A stretch of 64,000 bases of DNA, from positions 1-64,000 of the IMG/VR virus record IMGVR_UViG_3300025655_000024. One strand, written 5' to 3'. A program made the position numbers and the translations under genes. Of the stretch, positions 36,388 through 45,555 are shown piece by piece; the first letter of the stretch is position 1; each line of letters begins with the position of its first letter. A model generated the notes under the pieces. The model was not told where the DNA came from. It did no database searches and saw only the letters and a list, made by a program, of their open reading frames with translations. The stretch comes from a virus.

Positions 36388-39036
36388 TCACACCCCATAC
36401 CTGTCCTCAAACCACTGCACAACATCGTCATGCTCGGAGGTGCTTAGGTGCTTTGGATAGATAAGCACTTCATGGACAATGAAGCCGTTTTGAGCCATAT
36501 TGTCAATGGCGTTTGTTCCCGCACCGCTTGAAGTCATTTCACCAAACAATTCAATCCCACCCGTTTGTGCGGTAGTGTCATCAAAAATGATAGCGGGCGT
36601 TGGATTCCAATAGGCATTGGATGTGTCGCTTGAAGCACCACGATTTGACCGCACAAGCATATCAATCGTCAATGATGCTGATTGCTTTGTCCTAACGGCA
36701 ACCAAAACAGGTGTTCCTGCGGTTGGCGACGAACCATGAGTGACGAGAGGTGCAGTGTCGCTTTCGGCGGTCATTTGTGATGAACCATTGTTCAAGCGGA
36801 TAACAAGTCCGTCATTTGATTCGGAATGAATCAAGCCCAACGGGTCACTTCCGTATGCCGATGGTGTCACTACAAAATAGAATGAATGGTCGCCATTAGT
36901 CATGCTTGGCCCTCCTGAATAGAGAACACTTGGATGATCAGCACCAATCGCTTTTGAGGTGATTGATGCGTGATGGTTGATTCTTGAAGTCCCCGTGTTT
37001 CCAAAACCGTTCACCCACGATGACCCCTTGTAATATGTCACGCCTGTTGGATAGTCGGGGATAATAACACCCGATTGGATGGTTGGCGTTCCACCCGGCC
37101 ACATATACGGGCCACTTGGGTTTTGAACGACTTCGGTGATGCTCACAGCGACCAAGCCTGAACGGTTGTTCGCACTCCCGCAATTCTCTTTCCAACGCCA
37201 CCCGTTGCCCCACGAATAAAAGTGATAATTCGTTCCTGCACTCGTGGTTGGGCCACCTCGTGCTTTGTTTTTCCACCAAAATACAAATTCATCGTTGGTG
37301 ACAACAGCCGTTGCGTCATCACGCAACAATTGGCTTTTGTCATTGGCATCAAGCCAAACCAACAAATCGTTGCCGTGGGGCGGTTCAATGTCAGCCTGTG
37401 TCCCCGAAACCGTATGCAATTTGTTTTTCATTTCATCAGTCAAACGAGCCTTGCGTGAAATCCAATAGGCATCGTTGCCCAAACCTGTGCGGTCTGTAAA
37501 GCGTTGATTTTGGCTAAATCGCGCACGAGTCATTTGTCCTTTGGGTCGGCTTCCCTGTTTGCCGGGATCAACCACCAAATCACCGTTGCCGAGTGTGAAC
37601 CAAACAGGCGTATTGTCCGAATGCTCAAACAAAAATCCCTGTGTGGTTGGTTCAGCCGTATCACCCGACAGCATGGTGGATTGCACTACAACACAAGGGG
37701 GTCGGCCCAACGAATTGTTGCCCTGAAAGTCAATAGCAACGATACGCACACGCTCAATTGGATTTGCCATCGGGTCAAGGTTAATTCCGCCTTCGGGTGA
37801 ATAAGGGGCGGTATCACTCTCACGATAATACGAGAATGGCGAAACACTCCCACCCGTCACAGGATTCGTGCCTGACGCATTGACGATGGCGTTGAGGTTT
37901 GATACGGGGATGCCATCGGAGTGATAGGTGGCGTTGGTGATGGTTGATGAAATGTCCAACAGCCCACTATCCCACCATGATTGAAACGGCAATTCATTGA
38001 TTGGGACAGAAAGAATGTGCGATGCGAGCATTTCCAAAGCCGTAGCCCTGTCCTCAACGCCCGCAATAACGCTGTCAGGGAAGTCACGGATGCGAAAATA
38101 TCCGTATTTGTAGCCACTCGCCAAGTTAAGCGGATGCCCACTCGCTGTGGTGACAGCACCACCCGGATCAATGTTCGTAAAATCGTAGCCAATGCACACC
38201 ATCGGTATGGGCATCAATCCATCTGTGTGTTTGCCCACACCGTCTTTACCTTGATGCGGATGGGCGGGGTTCTTGTTGTTGAAGAAATACAATTGTGGTA
38301 TGTCATCCTCATCCTCAAAATCCCAAAGCCCCACCGTGTCGGGCGTTGCTGTCAAGGGCTTCACGATTGGGTCAATTGCACCCCTGCTTATTCGCACGCT
38401 TTCAATAACCCCCCGATATTCGCCTCCTTCACCACCAATGAACAAGTCGGATGAACCTGTTTTGATGAGCCGTTCATCACCACCAAAGTCCTGTTCGGCA
38501 GCGAGGTTGCCGTTGATGAAAATTGACATTTTCTTTGAGGTGAATTGAGCATTGACATAAATCAATTCACGAGAGGGCAGTGCTAAATCGTGGGGCTTTG
38601 ATTGCCCATCGGTATATGTCCCCCACGATACCTGTTCTGTTGGGACATTGAAATCGGTGCTGAGTCTTTCGCTCGTTGTCCGTGTTTCAACATCAAACAC
38701 CACAGGTGCGGGTTGAAATGGCTCGCCCACCTTGAGTGTGAATGCGTTTGGTTTGTGAACAATCACCCCACCGTGATCGGGAATAACGAATGCCTCAATG
38801 GTGAATGCACCGATGAGGTTGTTGAGTCCGTTGTTTTCCATTGGGAAGTGCCGTCTGCCTATTTTCGGCTCATCGCTTTCATAGACCGACACTTTGTTGG
38901 TTGCCCCTGTCTTTTCACTATGGCTGTTTGGGAATAAATCAACACCGCTTTCACGGAATGCACCCGTAGGCACAACCATCCCATCGGTATAGCCATTTAG
39001 CCTCACGGCTTTTGAATAGACCTTGTGGAGAGGCAT
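36388..39036 (-). CDS. Tail protein, 882 aa, with two lectin-like domains
   Basis: Two concanavalin A-like outlines are visible. The first (about residues 75-230) has 'GAFTIEAFVIPDHGG', 'RELIYVNAQFTSKKMSIFING', then 'DLFIGGEGGEYRGVIESVRISRG'. The second (about residues 590-880) begins 'DLLVWLDANDKSQL' and ends 'GFIVHEVLIYPKHLSTSEHD', the usual closing strand-helix of such domains. It is presumably a receptor-binding or fibre protein adjacent to the larger ones. ATG 39036 is preferred to the longer frame to 39216, which would run 180 bases into the upstream gene; the gap to the upstream stop is then one base. Confidence 0.65.
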   Translation of the reverse strand: MPLHKVYSKAVRLNGYTDGMVVPTGAFRESGVDLFPNSHSEKTGATNKVSVYESDEPKIGRRHFPMENNGLNNLIGAFTIEAFVIPDHGGVIVHKPNAFTLKVGEPFQPAPVVFDVETRTTSERLSTDFNVPTEQVSWGTYTDGQSKPHDLALPSRELIYVNAQFTSKKMSIFINGNLAAEQDFGGDERLIKTGSSDLFIGGEGGEYRGVIESVRISRGAIDPIVKPLTATPDTVGLWDFEDEDDIPQLYFFNNKNPAHPHQGKDGVGKHTDGLMPIPMVCIGYDFTNIDPGGAVTTASGHPLNLASGYKYGYFRIRDFPDSVIAGVEDRATALEMLASHILSVPINELPFQSWWDSGLLDISSTITNATYHSDGIPVSNLNAIVNASGTNPVTGGSVSPFSYYRESDTAPYSPEGGINLDPMANPIERVRIVAIDFQGNNSLGRPPCVVVQSTMLSGDTAEPTTQGFLFEHSDNTPVWFTLGNGDLVVDPGKQGSRPKGQMTRARFSQNQRFTDRTGLGNDAYWISRKARLTDEMKNKLHTVSGTQADIEPPHGNDLLVWLDANDKSQLLRDDATAVVTNDEFVFWWKNKARGGPTTSAGTNYHFYSWGNGWRWKENCGSANNRSGLVAVSITEVVQNPSGPYMWPGGTPTIQSGVIIPDYPTGVTYYKGSSWVNGFGNTGTSRINHHASITSKAIGADHPSVLYSGGPSMTNGDHSFYFVVTPSAYGSDPLGLIHSESNDGLVIRLNNGSSQMTAESDTAPLVTHGSSPTAGTPVLVAVRTKQSASLTIDMLVRSNRGASSDTSNAYWNPTPAIIFDDTTAQTGGIELFGEMTSSGAGTNAIDNMAQNGFIVHEVLIYPKHLSTSEHDDVVQWFEDRYGV

Positions 39037-39037
39037 A

Positions 39038-40294
39038 TCAAATCCCCAACAATTGTTCCGCTGCCGCAAATTCCAAGTCGTAATTCCAAACAGAATCGCC
39101 CGCTTCGTAGGTTGCCGTGAATTTTTGAACGACACCGCTGATGGCGACACCTTGACGAAGATACGGGTTGGGGCGAACAATTTCCCCTGAAATGTTATCA
39201 ACGGGGTCAAATGCACCCGTGTTTTTGACAGCCGAGAAGTCTGTTCCCGGCCCTGTCGGAATGACGAATTGACGCAATTCTCGTATATCCAAATTGGATG
39301 AAATCAGCGATTCGTATGGGATTCGCAAACCAACAATGTATTTCTTCACGGACTCCGCTTGATCAATGCGAAGCAATTTGCCCACATCAAACGAAGCGAG
39401 CGAATCAGGCATTTCAATCAAATCACCTGTAAATGACTGTGGGTTGATAAGGCCACCACCCGCTGATGCGTTCACGGTCATGTTGAGCAAATCCTGCACC
39501 TTGTCACCCCGTGTCATGCGAACACCCGACACCCCATTAACAAACGAGGCGGATGAGAAGAAAGAGTGCGACCAATCAGCGTTCCCACTAACGACCAAAT
39601 CACCCTGTTTCGTCAATGGCGTATTGCCGTCAGCACTCTTGATAATGTTGGTTAATGTCACCTTTTCCCCTGTCAAAGTGCCGACCCCTTGATGTGAACC
39701 ACTGTTCACCTTATCGCCCGCACTTTGTGATATGGTGAAAATATCCGTGATGGCGGTTGTCACCGTATTGACTTTGACTGATGCACCGTTTAGTGCTGTG
39801 ACAATCGCATCAGCGATTTCTTCTGTGTTGGCGAGGCTCGCAGGAACATAAACCGGGATGATGCTTTTCGTGGCAACCGTAGCCGAAGGCACACCCGTTT
39901 GATAAAACCGCAGGGTGATGTTCTCTCCCAAGGCAGCCGTCACTTGACCTGACGATTTGAAAACGAATTCTTTGCCATGCAACGCATCTGTGATGGCATT
40001 CATTGTGCTTCTTCCTTGAGCCTGTTGTTGCTTGAACCAAGAGTCGTAAAGCCCTGTGGCTCGTGATAAATCAAGGACAGCCGTAGCACCAACCGCACTT
40101 GATGCCACATTATCATCGGTGAGAATGCCTTTGATGCCAATGCTGAATCGGTTGTCATTCATGTCAAACGCTGCACGCACACCTGCAATCGGAATGGGCC
40201 ACACTTGAACACCACGAAGCACATCAAAGGCAACGGAGGTGGCTTCTAATTCAATGATTTTACCGTCACGCCTAATCAATTGAATCATTGGCAT
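39038..40294 (-). CDS. Tail protein downstream of the tape measure (distal-tail/baseplate-like)
   Basis: The 418-aa protein lies immediately after the tape measure gene, the usual site of the distal tail protein in siphoviruses. It has a beta-rich N-terminal domain (IQLIRRDGKIIELEATSVAFDVLRG), a middle domain with 'GENITLRFYQTGVPSATVATK' and 'IADAIVTALNG', and a C-terminal domain ending 'YEAGDSVWNYDLEFAAAEQLLG', which reads like a tail-tube/baseplate sandwich closing strand. I cannot name a family. ATG 40294 has AGGGGTG seven bases upstream; TTG 40300 overlaps the upstream stop. Confidence 0.55.
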   Translation of the reverse strand: MPMIQLIRRDGKIIELEATSVAFDVLRGVQVWPIPIAGVRAAFDMNDNRFSIGIKGILTDDNVASSAVGATAVLDLSRATGLYDSWFKQQQAQGRSTMNAITDALHGKEFVFKSSGQVTAALGENITLRFYQTGVPSATVATKSIIPVYVPASLANTEEIADAIVTALNGASVKVNTVTTAITDIFTISQSAGDKVNSGSHQGVGTLTGEKVTLTNIIKSADGNTPLTKQGDLVVSGNADWSHSFFSSASFVNGVSGVRMTRGDKVQDLLNMTVNASAGGGLINPQSFTGDLIEMPDSLASFDVGKLLRIDQAESVKKYIVGLRIPYESLISSNLDIRELRQFVIPTGPGTDFSAVKNTGAFDPVDNISGEIVRPNPYLRQGVAISGVVQKFTATYEAGDSVWNYDLEFAAAEQLLGI

Positions 40295-40296
40295 AA

Positions 40297-41871
40297 TCAA
40301 ACACCCCTGCTAAATCCACCACTACGGCTTCGGCTTCTAAACGCCTTTGATACCTCATCACTTATGGCTCTCGCCAATTTTTGAGGATCGCCACTCGCAC
40401 CATTGACGGTGATATTGACATTGTTCGTGCCTCCACCACCACCCATGCCTTCAATGGTGACAGGGATTGAACGCCCATCAGGGAGAGGCACAACGGCTTC
40501 TGTTCCGTGTAGGGCTACGGGATAGCCTGATGTCGGCCCTTTGACGACACCGCCATCGGAGAAGCCAAGCAAACCGCCAACAGCACCACCGATGCCACTC
40601 GCAACACTGCTGATGCCACCGACCACAACATCAATGGCATCAATGATTGGTTGAAGATAGTCCATGATGGCTTCAACAATGTTTGCGAAATGTCCTTTGA
40701 TGCCTTCCCAAACGCCTTTCCATGTGTCACCTATGGACTTGAAAATTTTCGCTGCGCCATCCAAATCCCCTCGCAAAAGAGCCAATGCAGCACGAATAAC
40801 CTTGATGACGGTGTTCACCACGCCCATGACAACACCAAGAATGATACCCCACCACGAAATCACCATTTTCGCATATGGTGCGATGAAGGGCCATAGCACT
40901 TGGATAATTTTCATCACTACGGCAATAATCACGCCCGTCACAACAATGATGGTTGAAACAATTTCAAACACAAGTGCGATGATGTTTCCTATGAATTCAA
41001 AAATCCCCGAATTCTGCAACCAATCCACCAAGAATTGCCACAAATCACGGATGCTTTGAAAGAAATCGCTGATTGCTGAATCCCCAAATAGTGCGGTGAT
41101 AAAACCCCATAGTGTTCCAAGTGCCGTAAAAATAGATGAAATGCCATCAATGACGGTTTGAATTGCACCTGATTCAGCCAAAGCCGTGTAAAGCGATGTC
41201 ACGAGTGTCACGCTCGTCAATACGCCTTCGGATATGATGGTGAATAGGATGCCCAATGTTGTCATTATCCCGCCAAAAATTTCCTCAGCATTGAAGGGAA
41301 TAGAAACGCTCGTAGTCAGCGTTTCCCATAGAGCCAACAATTCGTCAATGATTTTCTGTCCGTTTTCAAACACAGGTGCAAACAAGCCCCCTCCGCCTTC
41401 ACCACTCAACACACCCTTTAGGACATCAACAGCGGTTTGGATAGCACCAAATACGGTGCTGATGATCGGCATTTCCTCCAACCAAGCACGAAGTGAACCG
41501 CCTCCTTGATCCAACGCAGCGGTAAAGAGCATCATCACCCCAAGAATCGCCATCACCATGCCGACAATGGGAAAAATCGCCATCGTTAAGCCCTTGAATA
41601 ATCCAAGAACCATTGTCAGCGGTATAGCCAAACCCTTGAGGGATTTGGTGAGAATACCTCCCGTTTTCGTTTGTTGCTTAAACGAACCTGTCACGCTATC
41701 CGTCGCCATTTGGACTTTGGTGTAGGTTTTGTAAATCGGCCCTAAAGTCTTGAGAAGCATTTGGTGTTGATTGGGCAAACGGATGATTTGGTCTTGGTAT
41801 TTGTTGAGGGTTTGAATGACATCAAGAAGGGCAGCATCCATGCCCATGATTTGCTTGTTTCCCCCCGCCAT
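40297..41871 (-). CDS. Tail tape measure protein
   Basis: The 524-aa protein has a helical N-terminus, then about 300 residues of long hydrophobic segments (for example 'IPLTMVLGLFKGLTMAIFPIVGMVMAI' spread over residues 85-125 and another series at about 290-360). The C-terminus carries the classic tape-measure end: G-F-S-D-G-G-V-V-K-G-P-T, then 'HGTEAVVPLPDGRSIPV' and an amphipathic helix. By the usual 1.5 angstroms per residue it would set a tail of roughly 80 nm, assuming no processing. It follows the two chaperone genes as expected. The ATG overlaps the upstream TGA (TGATG). Confidence 0.88.
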   Translation of the reverse strand: MAGGNKQIMGMDAALLDVIQTLNKYQDQIIRLPNQHQMLLKTLGPIYKTYTKVQMATDSVTGSFKQQTKTGGILTKSLKGLAIPLTMVLGLFKGLTMAIFPIVGMVMAILGVMMLFTAALDQGGGSLRAWLEEMPIISTVFGAIQTAVDVLKGVLSGEGGGGLFAPVFENGQKIIDELLALWETLTTSVSIPFNAEEIFGGIMTTLGILFTIISEGVLTSVTLVTSLYTALAESGAIQTVIDGISSIFTALGTLWGFITALFGDSAISDFFQSIRDLWQFLVDWLQNSGIFEFIGNIIALVFEIVSTIIVVTGVIIAVVMKIIQVLWPFIAPYAKMVISWWGIILGVVMGVVNTVIKVIRAALALLRGDLDGAAKIFKSIGDTWKGVWEGIKGHFANIVEAIMDYLQPIIDAIDVVVGGISSVASGIGGAVGGLLGFSDGGVVKGPTSGYPVALHGTEAVVPLPDGRSIPVTIEGMGGGGGTNNVNITVNGASGDPQKLARAISDEVSKAFRSRSRSGGFSRGV

Positions 41872-42200
41872 CACTTCATCCCCGCATTCATCCGTTCAAA
41901 GAAGTCTATGTCGCTTGTGGTCTTGACAGACCTCCCCTTCGTTTGACCCACAGCGTTCTCACGCTTCAATTTGTCCATTTCTTTTGCCTCTATTTCCTTG
42001 AATGCGACCATCGTGTAATAGTCCAAAATCACACGCTCAGGAGGCAACCCATCCCATTGATGAGGCGAGCAATTGAAGAAGCGACCCAAAAAGAAAACGG
42101 GCATTTGGTTAATCAACACAGGCAATTTGTGCTGAGATACAGGGATTTCACCCTCTCCGTTCCATGTTGTAAAGGCACGAACATCGTCAAGGGTTATTCC
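41871..42200 (-). CDS. T segment of the tail-assembly chaperone, read by -1 frameshift
   Basis: This frame is open from the slippery site at 42200-42206 to 41871 with no stop; it continues the G protein after a -1 shift and adds 109 residues, giving a G-T fusion of about 228 residues (42556 to 41871). The residues just after the shift read 'GITLDDVRAFTTWNGEGEI'. A free-standing start exists only as TTG 42125, without a good ribosome-binding site. Phage G-T proteins are made by occasional frameshifting and help the tape measure and tail tube assemble; the gene lies directly before the tape measure, as in lambda-like phages. Confidence 0.75.
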   Translation of the reverse strand, partial: GITLDDVRAFTTWNGEGEIPVSQHKLPVLINQMPVFFLGRFFNCSPHQWDGLPPERVILDYYTMVAFKEIEAKEMDKLKRENAVGQTKGRSVKTTSDIDFFERMNAGMK

Positions 42201-42556
42201 AAAGGGCCTGATGGGTTGCTCATGCTTTCGGTGAGTGAATCAAACGAAGGCAGGATTTTCGCCAATTCTTGACCGACTTCAGGTCGGATGTTGAGCAATT
42301 GGCTCTTTGACAATTCGGGTTCAGTCCTCTCAATGCAATTCACGAGCAAGAATTTCCAAAAACCACCGAAATCAATGCTTGGCTGAGGCGTGCCATCCTC
42401 GCCCTGCTTCAATGAAACGAATTTAGTGAGAGCGTTTTGCCTGTCAATCCACGACAGATCCTTAACCCATACGGTCATTTCACCGAATGGGGTGTCAATC
42501 GTGTGTTCTGTTGCGTCTGTTGATGCGACCAAATCATTGGGGTTGGCTTTCTTCAT
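42194..42556 (-). CDS. Tail-assembly chaperone (G-like)
   Basis: The 120-aa protein occupies the gpG position, between the tail tube module and the tape measure. It begins 'MKKANPNDLVASTD' and has a predicted beta strand 'GEMTVWVKDLSWIDRQNAL' and helical C-terminal part ending '...LTESMSNPSGPLE'. ATG 42556 has AAGGTGA five bases upstream and lies 23 bases inside the SAP-domain gene. The C-terminal codons P-L (CCT TTG) are part of the frameshift heptamer just before the TAA stop. This length and arrangement match phage G proteins. Confidence 0.75.
   Translation of the reverse strand: MKKANPNDLVASTDATEHTIDTPFGEMTVWVKDLSWIDRQNALTKFVSLKQGEDGTPQPSIDFGGFWKFLLVNCIERTEPELSKSQLLNIRPEVGQELAKILPSFDSLTESMSNPSGPLE
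42200..42206 (-). promoter_or_regulatory. Slippery heptamer CCCTTTG for -1 programmed frameshifting
   Basis: Read on the minus strand the sequence is C-CCT-TTG in the zero frame, six bases before the TAA. It fits the X-XXY-YYZ pattern exactly, so both tRNAs can re-pair as CCC and TTT after a one-base slip. The -1 frame is open for a further 109 codons. No downstream stimulatory pseudoknot was evaluated. Confidence 0.75.
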
Positions 42557-42899
42557 CTGTTTCACCTTCACTGACGGCTTCGGCTTCACCGCTATCGTCA
42601 GCCTCAAGGCGAGCGATTAACTCAGCCTTCGTGCCTGTGGTTGAAAGCCCACGCTGACTACAAAGTGTCATCAATTCAGTCTTGTTCATTGACTCGTAGT
42701 CGGTGGGTGTTTCTTCAACAGGTGCGGGCGTGGATAGTGGTTCGGGGACAGGTGGTGCGGGAGGGGTGATATTCACCGTTGCCTCCACATTTGACGGGGA
42801 CAAATTCCCTGCGCTGACAATCACACCATCAGGCATGACAGTCCAATCAAGAGAAGTCTTTCGCCCGTCAATAATCACATACCCTGTTAGCCTTACCAT
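42534..42899 (-). CDS. Small virion-cluster protein with a C-terminal SAP-like motif
   Basis: The 121-aa protein has a beta-rich N-terminal domain of about 45 residues (MVRLTGYVIIDGRKTSLDWTV..), a proline/threonine-rich linker and a SAP-like helix pair 'MNKTELMTLCSQRGLSTTGTKAELIARLE', then an acidic tail. SAP motifs bind DNA, which is unusual for a tail gene. It sits between the tail tube and the chaperone. ATG 42899 is chosen; TTG 42908 has GTGAGGG directly adjacent and is the alternative. The 141-aa protein at 48966-49391 ends with a similar helix pair. Confidence 0.6.
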   Translation of the reverse strand: MVRLTGYVIIDGRKTSLDWTVMPDGVIVSAGNLSPSNVEATVNITPPAPPVPEPLSTPAPVEETPTDYESMNKTELMTLCSQRGLSTTGTKAELIARLEADDSGEAEAVSEGETDEESQPQ

Positions 42900-42936
42900 C
42901 TGTATCAACCCTCACATTTGTCGCATATAATCCTTT

Positions 42937-45114
42937 TCACAGAATTGGATATGGATTTGTTTCTTCCACTTTAAGATGTCGCACCGCCAATTCCACATTT
43001 GCTGTGACCGGGCCTTTGTCATCAGGGATGGGCATTTCAGCCTTCAATACCGTGTAGTCCTCAATCGTAATGGTCGCTCTTTGACGGTTGCTTGCCGAAC
43101 CCGGTTTGCTCAACACAATCGTAATGTCGTTGGTGTTCAAGAAGTGCTTTCGCTGTCGCAATTGCTCAAAGAAGCGATTGTCCTCCACCAATGCGTTGAA
43201 TTTGAAGGTGTATTCTCGCTGTGCTTCGGTGATTTCAGTGGCGTAATTGACCGCTGCCTCCGACACTTGATCGGTGGATGCGTATGTGCCGTCTGTTCCA
43301 CGAATGTAATAGCGAGCCGTGTTGGTGTTGTTCACGCTGAATTCCAATTGCGTAGCACGAACCACAGGTGCGCCAAAGGCACTGAAAATAATGTGTTGAA
43401 ACAAATATGGCTTCTCACCGTTCACGGCAATACCCGACACCCTTCGCTTGATATTGGTGTTGGCGGTGTTCTCAAACAGTCGGTGAGGCGTGACAAAGCG
43501 TGACTCCGTGTCGGTGAACATACGAGTGGCTTCGTATTCCCCATTCAATTTGACTTCGCCTTCGGTGTCAGCCGAACAGGTCACGCTGTTCACCTTGCAT
43601 CCTGAGAACACACGCAATAGGTGTTCCGAGCCGGGTGTAGCATCGCTCTTTCGGAATGATTGCTCAATGGCGAAGGTTGGGACACTGCTGTTTCCATAGA
43701 AGGTGTGAGTGATGCCGTATCGCAATTCATTGGTGGTATCAAGGATAGCGGGGCTTCCTCTTCGTGTTGCGCCTTGTGTTGAATCGTAGGTGAAAATGAT
43801 GCGGTCAATTCCACAGGATGTAGCGGTGTGGGTGAGGCAAAATGGTTCTTCAACATATACATATGCACCGTCAATAGCGATGACCCTGCGGATTTCATGC
43901 TTGTTGATGGTGGGCAATTCATCATCAGCACCGGGAATTTGAATGGTGTCTTTGTCCACGATTTGAATGTATTCGCCCACGCTGAATCGCCCTGCAATCG
44001 TTGATCCGACATTCACACGAATGTCACCGTGTGCGATGTCGGCCTCCAATTTAGCGAGAAGATAAACAGCCACGCCCGCTGTTTGAAGGCGGGTTGTAGC
44101 ACCACTTGTAATGTCGGCAACGGTAATGTTTGTTGTTGAAGCACTGCTATATGACCCATAAAGCATAGCCGTTCCATCGGCTGAGAGGGTTTTGAACACG
44201 CCCGAAGTGCCAACATTTTCATGCCCCGCATCATAATTTGCGGCGAGCGTAATCACAGCACCAACATTTGAAGCGGTTTTTGCCCCAAGCAAAAAGTCAC
44301 TGTTTGTTTCAATGTTTGAGCCAAGACCCGTTGCTGTTGTTCCTGACACTTGGGTAATGTCGTCAGCGTTTGCACTGCCGTATTGTTGTCCACGATATGT
44401 GGTTGTTGCGTCTTTGATGTTTAAGGGTGCATCCGTCAAAATAGTGGTGCTTGTGGTTCTGTGAGCCAATTCGCCCCAACCAAGAGCCGTGTGTCCACCA
44501 AGCCCGTAGCGTAGCCAACGCAGGTTGTGGGCGTTTGTGTCAAACGACCCACCTTGAAGCATCTCACGACCACTCGTTAGGATGTTCACATCACGACCCA
44601 TGCCGACAATGTGTTGCTTTCGCACATCCACTTCGGGTTCAGGGAGAGCGAATGAATTGAGCAAACCCAAGAATTGATCTGCCTTAATTCTGTCATCGGG
44701 CGTAGCATAGGTCATTTCAGCATCCATTGTCGGAATGCGTGCCGAATCAATAATGAAATAATCACCCGTGTTTGCGGTGGTGGCGGCGGTGGCGAGTCGT
44801 GGTGAAATGGTGATGGTGGTGTCGGTGTTTGCTGTGATGTAATACGACCTGCGGGTTGAAGCAAAATCATCAGCAGTTAAGGCGTTTGAACCGCCCGATG
44901 AATAAATGCGAAGGGTTGCACCCACAAGCATATTCTTGGGGACTTCTTGATACCAATAGACATTTGACCCAATCGTAATGACACTTGAATTGTCGGTTGA
45001 GCCGTTTGCGGTAGCCCATCCCGTTGAAGCATTGTCGCCTTGTCCAAAGAAACCTGTTTCCTTAGCCATTGACACCTCAACCAAATCACCCTTATACACT
45101 TGATTTACTGCCAT
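42937..45114 (-). CDS. Major tail tube protein (enlarged)
   Basis: The 725-aa protein occupies the tail tube position, directly before the chaperone and tape-measure genes. The region 'QHIVGMGRDVNILTSGREMLQGGSFD' and the C-terminal strands 'ITIEDYTVLKAEMPIPD' followed by 'GPVTANVELAVRHLKVEE' have the pattern of siphovirus tail tube proteins, which close with a beta strand carrying A-x-V-E-L/F. Such proteins are usually 150-300 residues, so this one carries large insertions (about residues 230-450), perhaps displayed on the tail surface. It could alternatively be a fibre protein, but position and termini favour the tube. Confidence 0.6.
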   Translation of the reverse strand: MAVNQVYKGDLVEVSMAKETGFFGQGDNASTGWATANGSTDNSSVITIGSNVYWYQEVPKNMLVGATLRIYSSGGSNALTADDFASTRRSYYITANTDTTITISPRLATAATTANTGDYFIIDSARIPTMDAEMTYATPDDRIKADQFLGLLNSFALPEPEVDVRKQHIVGMGRDVNILTSGREMLQGGSFDTNAHNLRWLRYGLGGHTALGWGELAHRTTSTTILTDAPLNIKDATTTYRGQQYGSANADDITQVSGTTATGLGSNIETNSDFLLGAKTASNVGAVITLAANYDAGHENVGTSGVFKTLSADGTAMLYGSYSSASTTNITVADITSGATTRLQTAGVAVYLLAKLEADIAHGDIRVNVGSTIAGRFSVGEYIQIVDKDTIQIPGADDELPTINKHEIRRVIAIDGAYVYVEEPFCLTHTATSCGIDRIIFTYDSTQGATRRGSPAILDTTNELRYGITHTFYGNSSVPTFAIEQSFRKSDATPGSEHLLRVFSGCKVNSVTCSADTEGEVKLNGEYEATRMFTDTESRFVTPHRLFENTANTNIKRRVSGIAVNGEKPYLFQHIIFSAFGAPVVRATQLEFSVNNTNTARYYIRGTDGTYASTDQVSEAAVNYATEITEAQREYTFKFNALVEDNRFFEQLRQRKHFLNTNDITIVLSKPGSASNRQRATITIEDYTVLKAEMPIPDDKGPVTANVELAVRHLKVEETNPYPIL

Positions 45115-45120
45115 TTTTCA

Positions 45121-45555
45121 TCACGCTACTGTCGGTAAGGCTTGGGCGAAGGTGACGACCTCCGCTTGCATTGTGTAGCGAAACATCCGTTTGCTACGAT
45201 CTGACAAGTCTGTTCTTGTCTTGAAAATGAGTCGGTCAAAATTAACCCCATCGCCTTTGCGATTTGCGTGAAGAATCCTCCGCACTTCTTCACGAAGGGC
45301 TGACAAACGCTCACGGCTTTTCACGGTGCGAATGTCAATGGTGAGGTTAATGTGTTCATTGACAAAATCAAAGAACAATTCAGGTTGGGCTTCGTTGTGA
45401 GCCGTTTCAAAAATACGGATAATGTCGTGGTCTTGAAGGCGTGTCCTTTTGCCTTCGCCAACATCCACATTGGCAATATCCAAAATGGATGGCTTAGGCG
45501 ACACATTCCAATTGCGGTCAAGCAACGAAACCACCGTAGCAATTGCGTCACTCAC
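45121..45555 (-). CDS. Tail terminator/completion-like protein
   Basis: This 144-aa protein starts with a helical N-terminus (SDAIATVVSLLDRNW) and has an alternating pattern 'HDIIRIFETAHNEA', 'EHINLTIDIRTVKSRERLSALREEVRRILHAN' and 'MFRYTMQAEVVTFAQ'. An alpha/beta layout of this type with a conserved R-x-x-L helix is typical of gpU/gp17-like tail terminator proteins at the head-tail interface. Its location between connector and tail tube genes fits. It probably starts at GTG 45555 after GATGAGGG, with a small overlap with the upstream gene. Confidence 0.65.
   Translation of the reverse strand: MSDAIATVVSLLDRNWNVSPKPSILDIANVDVGEGKRTRLQDHDIIRIFETAHNEAQPELFFDFVNEHINLTIDIRTVKSRERLSALREEVRRILHANRKGDGVNFDRLIFKTRTDLSDRSKRMFRYTMQAEVVTFAQALPTVA

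Noticed and set aside
41871-42125. Independent 84-aa gene before the tape measure
   Set aside because: The only start is a TTG without a ribosome-binding site, and the frame extends upstream without a stop to the slippery heptamer, so it is better explained as the T segment made by frameshifting.
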